From positions 124,001-188,000 of the forward strand of contig JAFCDQ010000001.1 of assembly GCA_017609645.1 (NCBI GenBank): 64,000 nt of DNA, in the 5' to 3' direction. Shown here piece by piece: positions 53,027-61,507 of this stretch. The stretch is from Candidatus Woesearchaeota archaeon. GTDB taxonomy: Archaea; Nanobdellota; Nanobdellia; Woesearchaeales; ARS49. The position numbers were made by a program, and so were the translations under genes. Position 1 is the stretch's first letter, and each line of letters begins with the position of its first letter. The notes beneath the pieces are model-generated. The model made no database searches. It had not been told where the DNA came from and saw nothing but the letters and a program-made list of their open reading frames with translations.

Positions 53027-53902
53027 TTAAATCCTCTTAATAATAATATCAGATATTTTATTACTTAAATCCTTTGCCGTCGCATTAAGCTCACCAGAAT
53101 ACAATAAAATACCTGGAAGCTTACGCAGCTGAGCATTCATCAAAGTGGTACTAATATCAGTATCAGCAATTTTAGCTTTTGTCAAAAATTTACAATAAAA
53201 ATTAATCCTGCCCACAGGAGTAGGCATGCTAAGAATCTGCTCAACCTCTTTTGCACGTTTTTTAATAACCTCTACAACAACAATATTTTTTTCACTAAAA
53301 AAAGTTTCAATAGACTTAGGAATTTTATCAACCAACTTCTTCTGCTTAACCTTCTTTATCTCTTTTGTTTCAATCTTTTTCGCAACAGGTGTTTCAACAA
53401 CTGTTTTTACTTCGTTTACGTCTTTTACTTCTTTTACTTCTTTTACTTCTTTTTTCACAGATGGCTTCTCGCTGAAAAACTCTTTAATCAACTCTGTGGC
53501 TTCGTCATCCTTTAACAAAAACCATTTATAGAACAATTCTTTTTTATCATCTTTAATAACTTCTAAAGGAATAGCAAAATCCTTAATATTTTGCAAAGAA
53601 ACACGAATCAAAGGACTTTCCCGCGATGCACGAAGAACCTTTTTCTCTTTTAACAAATCAACAGTTTCCTTATCTTTAGAATTCAAAAAATTCAAAAAAT
53701 TCAATAATTGAGCCTCATTCCCTGGCATAAAATACAAGGGACTGCTGCCTGATTTTAAATTGCTGACTTTTAAAACTTTTTTAGAAACTAAATCAGACAA
53801 AACAGCTCCTGCAATATTAGAATCAATATCTAAAACCCGCGCAACATCCAAAGGCTGCACAGGCCTTAATTTTGCTATTCCAAGAACTTTCTCAATGTCC
53901 AT
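53027..53902 (-). CDS. Winged-helix-like protein upstream of FEN1, function unknown
   Basis: 291 residues. Residues 1-75 resemble a winged helix (LDVARVLDIDSNIAGAVLSD). The middle is a charged linker with KEV repeats (encoded by 53405-53449), and the C-terminal 110 residues look folded (VVVEVIKKRAKEVEQIL). Two nt before fen in the same direction. A TATA-like TTTTAAAT centred about 26 bp before the ATG suggests a leaderless start at 53902. Possibly a DNA-associated factor; no family recognised. Confidence 0.6.
   Translation of the reverse strand: MDIEKVLGIAKLRPVQPLDVARVLDIDSNIAGAVLSDLVSKKVLKVSNLKSGSSPLYFMPGNEAQLLNFLNFLNSKDKETVDLLKEKKVLRASRESPLIRVSLQNIKDFAIPLEVIKDDKKELFYKWFLLKDDEATELIKEFFSEKPSVKKEVKEVKEVKDVNEVKTVVETPVAKKIETKEIKKVKQKKLVDKIPKSIETFFSEKNIVVVEVIKKRAKEVEQILSMPTPVGRINFYCKFLTKAKIADTDISTTLMNAQLRKLPGILLYSGELNATAKDLSNKISDIIIKRI
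53405..53449 (-). repeat. 9-bp tandem repeat (five units) coding KEV repeats
   Basis: Five units of TTTTACTTC (the second is a variant) encode Lys-Glu-Val repeats in the linker of the 53027 gene. Likely slippage-prone and length-variable. Confidence 0.8.
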
Positions 53903-53952
53903 ATTAATAAGCTTTAAGCTGAGATTTTAAATAATTTATGTTAAGCTATTTT

Positions 53953-54100
53953 GGTGAAAAAGCGCACTACGTTCGCTTTGTTGCCAATTCGCTTGATTGA
54001 AGAGTTGATGTAGTAGCGACATCCCCGAAGGGGGCAACCCCCTGTCGCTGTTACTTATAAGAATAAAATAAGCTCATAAATAGGCAACAAAGCTTTCACC
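53953..54100 (+). ncRNA. Candidate structured non-coding RNA (unassigned)
   Basis: A 148-nt gene-free stretch folds compactly. GGTGAAA (53953) pairs with TTTCACC (54094), extended by TTTT/AAAA outside. CTTTGTTGCC (53976) pairs perfectly with GGCAACAAAG (54083). Inside, AGCGACA (54015) pairs with TGTCGCT (54043) around CCCC-GAA-GGGGG-CAA-CCCCC, which allows two mutually exclusive hairpins. A TATA element TTTTAAAT (53925-53932) predicts a plus-strand start near 53954, at the first base of the helix. It is clearly more GC-rich than its surroundings. Alternative: a small inverted-repeat element. The strand is a best guess. Confidence 0.45.
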
Positions 54101-54112
54101 AAAAATAAAGAA

Positions 54113-54646
54113 TTAAGGCCTAATCCAACGGTTTTCCCAATAACTCACATCACCTTCATCATCAACAACAGCAATAAGAAGCCTTTTCTTAGTAGAATGA
54201 GCCACACGCGCTTTAGCAGAAAATTCATGCCAAGTCATGCCCTGGCTTTCATGAACAGGAAAAACAACCCATTTAGCATGATCCTCACCAGGCTTAACAC
54301 CTCTATCATAAACACGAAAATTAGCACCAAACTTAAGAGCAGTCTTAACAATATAACCACGCTTTCTCAAATCCTTAAAAACAACAAAACAAGTAGGAAA
54401 CGTCTTATCCAATCTCTTAGCTTTTTTAAGAAAAGATTCAACAGAAATACTATGATTGCGCTTATCAAGAATATCAATCTTCTTCATTTCATTAAGCAAC
54501 AAAGCTTCATATAACGATAACTTAACCCTGCCATTAGCCAGCAAAGAGCCAAACCTATTCTTATTAAACAAATCTCTAGCCTCATTGCTGTTTTCAGTAA
54601 CAACAGCAGTATCCTCAAAAACCGCATTAATCAATTCCTTTGCCAT
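54113..54646 (-). CDS. endA: tRNA-splicing endonuclease EndA
   Basis: 177 residues, the short homotetrameric form. Cuts bulge-helix-bulge introns from tRNA precursors. Catalytic triad is visible: Tyr in NFRVYDRGVKPG, His in EDHAKWVVFPV, and Lys in HSTKKRLLIAVVDDEGDVSYW. N-terminal domain includes LSLYEALLL. Ends just before the candidate ncRNA at 53953-54100. Confidence 0.95.
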   Translation of the reverse strand: MAKELINAVFEDTAVVTENSNEARDLFNKNRFGSLLANGRVKLSLYEALLLNEMKKIDILDKRNHSISVESFLKKAKRLDKTFPTCFVVFKDLRKRGYIVKTALKFGANFRVYDRGVKPGEDHAKWVVFPVHESQGMTWHEFSAKARVAHSTKKRLLIAVVDDEGDVSYWENRWIRP

Positions 54647-54701
54647 AATCTAATATAAATGGCAAATAAATTTAAAAACATTACTATATTTACCACTGAA
54701 T

Positions 54702-55592
54702 ATGGAAATCACATTTTTAGGTACCACAGCCATGGTTCCAACAAAGGAGAGGAATCATCCAGCATTTTTCTTAAGGTTTGGGACAGAAGGCATACTATTT
54801 GACTGCGGAGAGAATACACAAAGACAAATGAAACAATATGGCTTAAAACTAACAAAAGTAACTAAAATATTAATCACACACTGGCATGGGGATCATATAC
54901 TAGGTCTGCCAGGCCTTCTTCAAAGCATTTTCTCAACAGAAGGCTCTGAAAAAATTAATATCTACGGCCCGAAAGGATCAAAAAAATATTTTAAGTCATT
55001 GTTAGAAGGGATGGCTACAGAAGGGACAATTGATGTGGAAATAAAAGAAGTAAAAGATGAAAAATTCTTTGAAAATGACAAATACATCTTAGAAACAAAA
55101 AGCATGAAACATAAATGCCCTTGCAACGCATATTCTTTAATAGAAAAAGACAAAAGAAAAATCAATTTAACAAAAGCAAAAAAATTTGGATTAAAAGAAG
55201 GACCTTTGCTTGGACAATTGCAAAACGGGAAAACAGTAAAAATAAAAAATAAAACAATCAAACCAGAAGATGTCAGCACAATAGTTAAAGGGAAAAAAAT
55301 AGTGTACATAACTGACACAAATGTTGTAAAGAATTGTTATGACCTGGCGGAAAATGCAGATTTATTAATATGTGAAAGCACTTTTGCTTCAGATATGGAA
55401 ACAACTGCGCACGAAAGACTGCATATGACTGCAAAAGACGCTGCTCAAATCGCCAGCAGCTCTAATGTTAAAAAATTAATATTGACACACTTCAGCACAA
55501 GATATAAAGATGTAAATATTTTAGAAGAAGATGCTAGAGATATATTTGATAACACATTATGCGCATATGATGGACTGAAAATAAAAATCTAA
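54702..55592 (+). CDS. rnz: Ribonuclease Z
   Basis: 296-residue metallo-beta-lactamase-fold nuclease that cuts tRNA 3' trailers. The metal motif THWHGDH is at about residues 61-67, and further ligands are in MKHKCPC, ITDTNVV and LTHFSTRYKD. Divergent from endA. First of three plus-strand genes with hjc and tfe, ending 1 nt before hjc. Confidence 0.95.
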   Translation: MEITFLGTTAMVPTKERNHPAFFLRFGTEGILFDCGENTQRQMKQYGLKLTKVTKILITHWHGDHILGLPGLLQSIFSTEGSEKINIYGPKGSKKYFKSLLEGMATEGTIDVEIKEVKDEKFFENDKYILETKSMKHKCPCNAYSLIEKDKRKINLTKAKKFGLKEGPLLGQLQNGKTVKIKNKTIKPEDVSTIVKGKKIVYITDTNVVKNCYDLAENADLLICESTFASDMETTAHERLHMTAKDAAQIASSSNVKKLILTHFSTRYKDVNILEEDARDIFDNTLCAYDGLKIKI

Positions 55593-55593
55593 A

Positions 55594-55989
55594 ATGACAA
55601 ATATGAAAGCAAAAGGAACTGCTGCTGAACGTGAGTTGATCCATAAATTCTGGGAAAATAATTGGGCTGCTGCAAGAGTCGCAGGCAGCGGATCAATGAG
55701 ATATCCCAGCCCTGACATCATCGCAGGCAAAGAAGGAATGCTATATGTAATAGAATGCAAAACCACAAAAGATGAAAAACAATATTTTGAAAAAAAAGAA
55801 ATCACAGAATTAAAAAAATTCGCAGATATAGTAACAGGCATACCTTACATAGCAGTCAAATTCAAAGGAAAAAACTGGCGATTCTACTTAATTTCTCATT
55901 TAAAAGAAACAAGCAAAAATTATGTGATAACCAGCAAAGAACCTTACTTCACAAGTGAAGAAATCATCAAAACGACGAAAGATTTATAA
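55594..55989 (+). CDS. hjc: Holliday junction resolvase Hjc
   Basis: 131 residues. Resolves four-way DNA junctions. Nuclease residues are Glu in GTAAERELIHKFW, Asp in YPSPDII, and Glu-x-Lys in VIECKTTKDEKQYF. A second ATG three codons downstream is also possible. RadB and Hjc are both in this window, as partners in recombination. Confidence 0.94.
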   Translation: MTNMKAKGTAAERELIHKFWENNWAAARVAGSGSMRYPSPDIIAGKEGMLYVIECKTTKDEKQYFEKKEITELKKFADIVTGIPYIAVKFKGKNWRFYLISHLKETSKNYVITSKEPYFTSEEIIKTTKDL

Positions 55990-56049
55990 ATGCAATTTAC
56001 CAATGTAAAGCTTTGTTTTACGTATTGACAAGGAGTGAAGAGCCAAAGA

Positions 56050-56724
56050 ATGAAAATTACACCAAAAGCGGTAGATGAAGCAATCGCAGAAAGCGCAGGA
56101 GAAGATGTATTACCTTTAATCAAACTTCTAAAGAAAAGGAAAAACGTATCAGAATTCAAGCTCGCAGAAGGAATCAAAAGAGAGATTAATAAAACCAGAA
56201 ACCTACTCTACAGGCTTTATAACATCAATTTAGTAAGTTTTGAACGAATAAAAGACAAAAAAAAAGGTTGGTATGTATATTACTGGACTTTTAACCAAAA
56301 TAAAGTAAGAGATTTGCTCAGAACTGTGAAAAAACAAAGATTAGAAAGATTAAAAGACAAGCTAAAAAGAGAAGAGGAAAATAAATTTTATACCTGCAAA
56401 GAAAAATGCCTAAGACTAGATTTTGAACAATCATTTGACTTTGAATTCAAATGCCCTGAGTGCGGCGATCTTTTAGAAGAAGAAGACAACATAGAAAAAA
56501 TAAAAAATATCAAAAAAGAAATTGAACAACTAGAAAAATATCTTAAAACAAAAGACAAAATTATCATGCACAAAGAACCAAAGGAACCTGTCAAAAAAAC
56601 CAAAAAGAAAAAAATAGTGAAGAAAAAGAAAATTGTGAAGAAAAAAACCAAAAAGAAAATAATTAAGAAAAAGACAATGAAAAAAAAGAAACTTGTAAAA
56701 AAGAAAACAAAAAAGAAAAAATAA
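56050..56724 (+). CDS. tfe: Transcription initiation factor E alpha (TFE) with Lys-rich tail
   Basis: 224 residues from ATG 56050; a GTG at 56035 lies inside AGGAG and is less likely. An extended winged helix (VSEFKLAEGIKREINKTRNL, then YYWTFNQNKVRDLL) and a zinc ribbon CKEKC...CPECG are followed by an unusual C-terminal tail of about 45 residues that is over 60 percent lysine. TFE stabilises the open promoter complex. The tail resembles a nucleic-acid-binding extension. Confidence 0.92.
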   Translation: MKITPKAVDEAIAESAGEDVLPLIKLLKKRKNVSEFKLAEGIKREINKTRNLLYRLYNINLVSFERIKDKKKGWYVYYWTFNQNKVRDLLRTVKKQRLERLKDKLKREEENKFYTCKEKCLRLDFEQSFDFEFKCPECGDLLEEEDNIEKIKNIKKEIEQLEKYLKTKDKIIMHKEPKEPVKKTKKKKIVKKKKIVKKKTKKKIIKKKTMKKKKLVKKKTKKKK

Positions 56725-56931
56725 TTATCTCTTTCTTTTCTTACGTTTTTTAGAAGTTTTTCTTGTAACTTTAGCTTTAGTGGCCAATTTACTAACCAAC
56801 GCATCAGTGTGAATCTCAATCTTAGCGATTCTCCGCTCAAGCAAAATAAGATATCTCACACTGTAAGCAATAGCAACTAAAGTACCAATAATAATCGCCA
56901 AAACAATCCTCAAAATAGTCATCTCATCCAT
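56725..56931 (-). CDS. Small single-pass membrane protein with basic tail
   Basis: 68 residues: MDEMTILRIVLAIIIGTLVA, then a helix and a C-terminus of Lys/Arg (TSKKRKKRKR). No family recognised. Abuts tfe convergently with no spacer. Upstream, AGAGGTGAT and a TATA-like stretch support expression. Confidence 0.6.
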   Translation of the reverse strand: MDEMTILRIVLAIIIGTLVAIAYSVRYLILLERRIAKIEIHTDALVSKLATKAKVTRKTSKKRKKRKR

Positions 56932-57000
56932 TATAAATCACCTCTTTAACCTTAATATTATATAATATAGAAAGAAGGGTATAAAAAGGTTTTGAAAAGA

Positions 57001-57657
57001 TTAATCAAAATAAGTTCTAATTTCACTAAAAGAACAAAACACCTTATCAGGATTTTCAGCTCTTAATCTTTTTTCACTATTCCAACCACCAAGAACAACA
57101 CCTGCAACAAAACCATGTTCTTTAGCTAATCTAACATCAATATCCATATCACCAACATGCAAGACTTCAGAAGGATCTAAAATATTCCAAGCCTTACTTA
57201 TCTTATCAACATCCTTTGAAGAACTAGTTCCATCTTTATGGAGCACTGTGCCGCAAGCAATAATATCAAAACAATGCTTAATATCATAAAAATCAAGCTC
57301 ATTATACAAATCAACTTTATTTCTTGTAGTTAAAAGAGCAATCTTAATCCCTTTACTTCTTAAATAAAATATATCTTCCTTAAAACCAGGAACCAATTTT
57401 GCCTGCTTTGCGAAAGTAGTATGCATTCTTTGATATTCTGCTTGGTGTGTTGATATATCAATTTCAGCAGGGTCAACACCATTAGCAATATAAAACTTAA
57501 TCCAAGGCAAAGTAAAGGTATCCTGAAATCGTTCTAAAGAAACTTCTTTTTTACTATAAAATTTAAGCAGGTGATTACAGCTATTCAAACCAACAATTTT
57601 AGCATCATCCACAACAGTGCCATTAAAATCTAAAATAAGATACTTTAGTTTATTCAT
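57001..57657 (-). CDS. HAD-superfamily hydrolase, phosphoglycolate-phosphatase-like
   Basis: 218 residues. Motif I is ILDFNGTVVDD (residues about 7-17), where the second Asp of DxD is Asn. Motif II is ALLTTRNK, and later VLHVGDMDIDVRLAK is motif IV. The Asn at the general-acid position occurs in a subset of PGP-like HADs, so activity is possible but not certain. Substrate unknown. Just downstream of TrmB copy 2. Confidence 0.85.
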   Translation of the reverse strand: MNKLKYLILDFNGTVVDDAKIVGLNSCNHLLKFYSKKEVSLERFQDTFTLPWIKFYIANGVDPAEIDISTHQAEYQRMHTTFAKQAKLVPGFKEDIFYLRSKGIKIALLTTRNKVDLYNELDFYDIKHCFDIIACGTVLHKDGTSSSKDVDKISKAWNILDPSEVLHVGDMDIDVRLAKEHGFVAGVVLGGWNSEKRLRAENPDKVFCSFSEIRTYFD

Positions 57658-57688
57658 AAAAAAACAAGAAAAAGTATTAATTTAAAAA

Positions 57689-58492
57689 TTATTTCTTTTT
57701 GTCTGATGCGTCTTGCCAAACCCTATCAAACAAGCCTACCATAGATTTAGCGAAATGCTCTGTATTCACCCAAACACCAAAATCATAGTCAGGATGAACT
57801 TTTTCATCATCAGAAGCAAGCAATAACACATTTTTATTATCAACAATAATAAATCTAGCAGCAGGTTTGCCATACTTAATTTGGCTTGCTGACTGTAATT
57901 TTTTAACAGCAGCATTATTTTTAGAAATATTACTAGTTACAATCTTAATTTTAACTCCTCTTTCTTTAGCTCTTAAAAGATGGTTTTTCAAAGCTTCAGC
58001 TTTTCTTACTAGACCATTTTCATTAGTCATAATTAAAATATTTTTTTTAGCCTGCTTAACCATAGAAGCAAGTTGATTATAGATATTTTTTCTTCCTTTC
58101 AAAGCACCTGTAAGATCAACAGGATCAATCGTTTCTATTCCATTACTAAATAAAGCATTTAATTCAGTAAGAAGTTCGCTTTTCTTTAATTTTTCAAGCA
58201 CTTGAGCTTGTTTATCAGCATCATCTTTAATATTCTTTTTAACTCTCTCAATAACTTCAGAAGGAGGCACAGCGATATACTTAATAGGCTTGCCAAGCTT
58301 CATAATAACAAAGCCTTTTCTCTCAAGGCTTTCCAGAACATCATAACTTCTGCTTCTAGGAACGTTAGCAATATCTGAAAGCTCACCAGCTGTGGCAACA
58401 CCACGAGAAAGCAAAGCTGTCCATAATTTGGCTTCATAACTGTTTAATCCGAAATCTTTAATTTTATTCAATAATTCTTTTTGTACAATCAT
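57689..58492 (-). CDS. TrmB-family transcriptional regulator, copy 2
   Basis: 267 residues. The N-terminal winged helix (VATAGELSDIANVPRSRSYD and onward) is essentially identical to copy 1 (40158-40961) over about 65 residues, with high DNA identity as well. The C-terminal effector domain (KKNILIMTNENGLVRKAEAL) is divergent. The gene flanks the predicted replication origin. Its TATA element (TTTATATATAA, about 58536-58546) predicts a 22-nt leader. Confidence 0.88.
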   Translation of the reverse strand: MIVQKELLNKIKDFGLNSYEAKLWTALLSRGVATAGELSDIANVPRSRSYDVLESLERKGFVIMKLGKPIKYIAVPPSEVIERVKKNIKDDADKQAQVLEKLKKSELLTELNALFSNGIETIDPVDLTGALKGRKNIYNQLASMVKQAKKNILIMTNENGLVRKAEALKNHLLRAKERGVKIKIVTSNISKNNAAVKKLQSASQIKYGKPAARFIIVDNKNVLLLASDDEKVHPDYDFGVWVNTEHFAKSMVGLFDRVWQDASDKKK

Positions 58493-58610
58493 TTTAATGT
58501 CACATCCTTGATTTTTACTATTGAGGAGGCGTACTTATATATAAATCTTTCGCTTTTGTCGTTATTCCTGAGTGGCGAATATCTTATTTTTAAAGGGTGG
58601 TTTGAGAGAG

Positions 58611-58633
58611 ACCCCTTGATTTCCTTTGGAGTT
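58611..58633 (-). promoter_or_regulatory. Left origin-recognition box (ORB-like), inverted
   Basis: On the minus strand it reads AACTCCAAAGGAAATCAAGG, then GGT. This matches the archaeal ORB layout (CCA..GGAAA...AAGGGG) and mirrors the right box at 58766-58790. Confidence 0.65.
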
Positions 58634-58765
58634 ATAATATAAAAATAATAATATTTATTATTTTATTATTTTCTATATAATAAATAACATAAATAAACAC
58701 AAAAAACAATAAAAAAATTAAAAAATGATAATTTAAAATAAAAAAACACATTTTTTTATTTTTAT

Positions 58766-58790
58766 AACTTCCAGTGGAAATAAAAGGGTT
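58766..58790 (+). promoter_or_regulatory. Right origin-recognition box (ORB-like)
   Basis: AACTTCCAGTGGAAATAAAA followed by GGGTT. Close to the archaeal ORB consensus (CCAGTGGAAA plus a G-run). It overlaps the GTG at 58774 that would extend orc1/cdc6, which argues against that start. Confidence 0.7.
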
Positions 58791-58833
58791 GCAGATGAAA
58801 AGCTTTTTATATGCGTCTTCGTCTGGAACCAAA

Positions 58834-60030
58834 ATGCAAGAAAAGGGGTTGGTGGACTTTTTTAATGAGTTTATTGAAAATAGACATATTTTCAAAAACA
58901 AAGAAGCACTTTCAACAACTTTCACACCACAAAAAATATTACACAGAGGTGAGCAAATAAAAGAGTTAGCTAGGATTTTGGCACCTCTACTAAGACAAGA
59001 GAAACCTTCAAATATTTTTTTATATGGCAAAACAGGAACAGGCAAGACCTTAACTGCAAGATATACAAGTCAACAAATGATGGCTGTAGCTGAAGAAAGA
59101 AACATACCACTAAAAGTAATTTATATCAACTGTAAAATTAAAAGAACAGCAGATACAGAATATAGACTTTTATCTTATATTTTAAAAGAATATGGAAAAG
59201 TAATACCCTTCACAGGCTTACCAACAGACAGTGTTTACACAAAATTTTACCAAGAACTTGACGCAAAACCACATATGTTATTGTTGATATTAGATGAGAT
59301 AGATGAATTAATAAAAAGAGCGGGTGACGAATTTTTATACAATATAACTCGTGTTGAATTAAAAAAAACCAAAGTTTGTTTGGTAGGAATAAGTAACGAC
59401 TTAAACTTTACAGACAGATTAGATGCAAGAGTAAGAAGCAGCATGTCGGAAGAAGAAATAGTATTTCCCCCTTATGATGCTAACCAAATATTCAAAATAT
59501 TAGCAGATCGAGCGCAAACTGCTTTTGAAAAAGAAGTTATAGAAGAAGGAATGATAGCAAAATGCGCTGCTTATGCTGCGAGAGAACACGGTGATGCAAG
59601 AAAAGCAATAGACTTATTACGAGTGGCGGGCGAGCTGGCAGAAAGAGAAACATCAAAAAAAGTAACACAAATTCACATAGACCAAGCTGAAGAAAAAATA
59701 GAAAAAGATAAATTTATAGATTTAGTTGAAAATCAACCATTACAATACAAACTAGTTCTTTTCGCAATATTAAACACACCACATAATAAATCAGCAAGTA
59801 CAGGAGAAATATATAGTATCTATGAACAGGTCTGCAAAAGAACAAACAACAGACCTTTAACACAACGGAGAGTATCGGATATCATAGCAGAATTTGACAT
59901 GTTAGGTGTGATAAAAGCCACAGTAATATCTAAAGGAAGATATGGCCGAACAAGAGAAATAGATCTTTCTATACCACCTTTACTAATAGCGAAAATAAAA
60001 GAGAACATAATGAAAAACTTGAACTTGTAA
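58834..60030 (+). CDS. cdc6: Orc1/Cdc6 replication initiator
   Basis: AAA+ initiator binding ORB sequences. I choose ATG 58834 (398 residues) since TTTTTATATGC (58801-58811) is about 27 bp upstream and the GTG at 58774 lies in an ORB. Family landmarks are FFNEFIENRHIFKNKEAL, Walker A GKTGTGKT, Walker B LLILDEIDEL, and a C-terminal winged helix (RRVSDIIAEFDMLGVIKAT). It lies in an operon-like row with DP1 (1-nt gap). The start is moderately certain. Confidence 0.93.
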   Translation: MQEKGLVDFFNEFIENRHIFKNKEALSTTFTPQKILHRGEQIKELARILAPLLRQEKPSNIFLYGKTGTGKTLTARYTSQQMMAVAEERNIPLKVIYINCKIKRTADTEYRLLSYILKEYGKVIPFTGLPTDSVYTKFYQELDAKPHMLLLILDEIDELIKRAGDEFLYNITRVELKKTKVCLVGISNDLNFTDRLDARVRSSMSEEEIVFPPYDANQIFKILADRAQTAFEKEVIEEGMIAKCAAYAAREHGDARKAIDLLRVAGELAERETSKKVTQIHIDQAEEKIEKDKFIDLVENQPLQYKLVLFAILNTPHNKSASTGEIYSIYEQVCKRTNNRPLTQRRVSDIIAEFDMLGVIKATVISKGRYGRTREIDLSIPPLLIAKIKENIMKNLNL

Positions 60031-60031
60031 G

Positions 60032-61507
60032 ATGAAAAGACAAATAGTTTCTTACTTAATAGAAAAAAACATATTAGTCAAGCCTGAATTATTGGCAAGA
60101 CTAGAAGACCCTCATATTTTGCAAAAAGCAGCCCAGCAAGTTAAAGAAAAAGCATCAGTGCAAACAGTACTAGAAACAATAAAAGAGACCAAAAAAATAG
60201 CTTCAATGGAAACAAACACAGAAAGCAAATATGCCGTACAAGTATTATTTGACTATGATAAAGAACCATTAAAAAAAAACGTAGACCATTTTGTCAAATA
60301 CTTTAATAATAGATTTAAACAAATAGAAAAAATAATCCTACCTAGACTTGACAATAACATAAGCATATCAAGACTTCAAAACAAAACAGACAAAGAAAAA
60401 ATTTCTATAATAGGAATGGTTACAGACAGATACCTAACCAAAACCAACAAAATAATCCTAACATTAGAAGATCAAACAGGATCGATAAAAGCAATCTTTA
60501 ATACAAGCGATCCTGAACTATTTAAAACCGCAAAAGATGTTATTTTTGATGAAGTGATAGGTGTATCAGGAACAGCAATGAGAGAAATCATATTTGCCGA
60601 CAAAATAACCCTGCCTGACATACCTATACAAACAGAAATCAAAAAAAGCCCTGACGAAGCTTATGCAGTATTCATATCAGATATACACTTAGGGAGCACG
60701 CTTTTTTTAGAAAAACAATTTGAAACTTTTATCTCATGGCTTAAAGGAGAATACGGTACAGAAGAACAAAAAGAAATAGTAAAAAAAGTTGGTTATTGTT
60801 TTATAGCAGGAGATTTGGTAGAGGGAGGAGGAATATATCCAGGGCAAGAGGCAGAATTAACTATATTGGATATTTATGAACAATACAGAAAATTTACAGA
60901 ATACATAAAACAAATTCCGGAAAGAATAAAAATAATAATCATACCAGGAAATCATGATGCAGGAAGAATAGCAGAACCCCAACAAAAAATAGACAAAGAA
61001 TTTCTTCCAGAATTATACGAAATGAATAATGTATTCTTATTAAGCAATCCTGCATTAGTAAACATACATTCAAGCAGCGATTTTTCAGGTTTTAATGTAC
61101 TGCTTTACCATGGATTCAGTTATGACTACTACGGCGACAACATAGAAAGCATAAGAACGAGTGGAAGACAAATCAGCGATAGAACAGAACTAATATCAAA
61201 ATTCTTATTACAAAGAAGACATTTAGCACCGTCGCACAAATCAGCCCTCACAATGCCTGATATAGAAGCAGACCCTTTATTTATAGAAACAGTGCCTGAT
61301 TTTTTTGTAACAGGACATATCCATAAATCATCAATATCCTCATATAGAGGCGTAACCATAATATGTGGAAGCAGCTGGGAATCCATGACAACATATCAAG
61401 AAAAATTTGGGCATGTGCCTGACTTATGCAAAGTTATAATATTTAACTTACAAACAAGAAAACCCATCATCATAGACTTTGAACATGCAGGAAATAATAG
61501 CGAGTAA
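60032..61507 (+). CDS. polB: DNA polymerase D small subunit DP1
   Basis: 491 residues. The proofreading exonuclease subunit of PolD. An OB-like region (ISIIGMVTDRYLTKTNKIIL) is followed by a calcineurin-like phosphoesterase domain with FISDIHLGS, FIAGDLVEG, IIPGNHDAG, LLYHGFSYDYYGD and FVTGHIHKSS. All metal-binding motifs are intact. The DP2 gene begins 23 nt before its stop. Confidence 0.95.
   Translation: MKRQIVSYLIEKNILVKPELLARLEDPHILQKAAQQVKEKASVQTVLETIKETKKIASMETNTESKYAVQVLFDYDKEPLKKNVDHFVKYFNNRFKQIEKIILPRLDNNISISRLQNKTDKEKISIIGMVTDRYLTKTNKIILTLEDQTGSIKAIFNTSDPELFKTAKDVIFDEVIGVSGTAMREIIFADKITLPDIPIQTEIKKSPDEAYAVFISDIHLGSTLFLEKQFETFISWLKGEYGTEEQKEIVKKVGYCFIAGDLVEGGGIYPGQEAELTILDIYEQYRKFTEYIKQIPERIKIIIIPGNHDAGRIAEPQQKIDKEFLPELYEMNNVFLLSNPALVNIHSSSDFSGFNVLLYHGFSYDYYGDNIESIRTSGRQISDRTELISKFLLQRRHLAPSHKSALTMPDIEADPLFIETVPDFFVTGHIHKSSISSYRGVTIICGSSWESMTTYQEKFGHVPDLCKVIIFNLQTRKPIIIDFEHAGNNSE

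Larger units (their letters stand above)
58611..58790. other. Predicted replication origin (oriC)
   Basis: Two ORB-like boxes point away from each other and flank 58634-58765, 132 bp with almost no G or C (long A- and T-tracts), a typical unwinding element. The region lies directly upstream of orc1/cdc6, itself followed by both PolD genes. This is the standard archaeal origin arrangement. It is the only gene-free stretch over 300 bp in the window (58493-58833). Confidence 0.7.

Noticed and set aside
53949-54104. RNase P RNA or SRP RNA assignment for the folded element
   Set aside because: It is too short for the known archaeal forms, and I see neither the RNase P conserved core nor the SRP GGNAR-type loop motif; left unassigned.
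56035-56050. GTG start of TFE at 56035
   Set aside because: The GTG is part of the AGGAG sequence itself; the ATG at 56050 is the better start.
58567-58600. A third ORB left of the origin (around TTCCTGAGTGGCGAAT)
   Set aside because: Only a partial match; the core GGAAA is broken and the G-run is at the wrong distance, so it was not counted.
58829-58850. Mini-ORB at the cdc6 start (AAGAAAAGGGGTTGG)
   Set aside because: Has the G-run but not the CCA..GGAAA half at the proper spacing; likely coding sequence.
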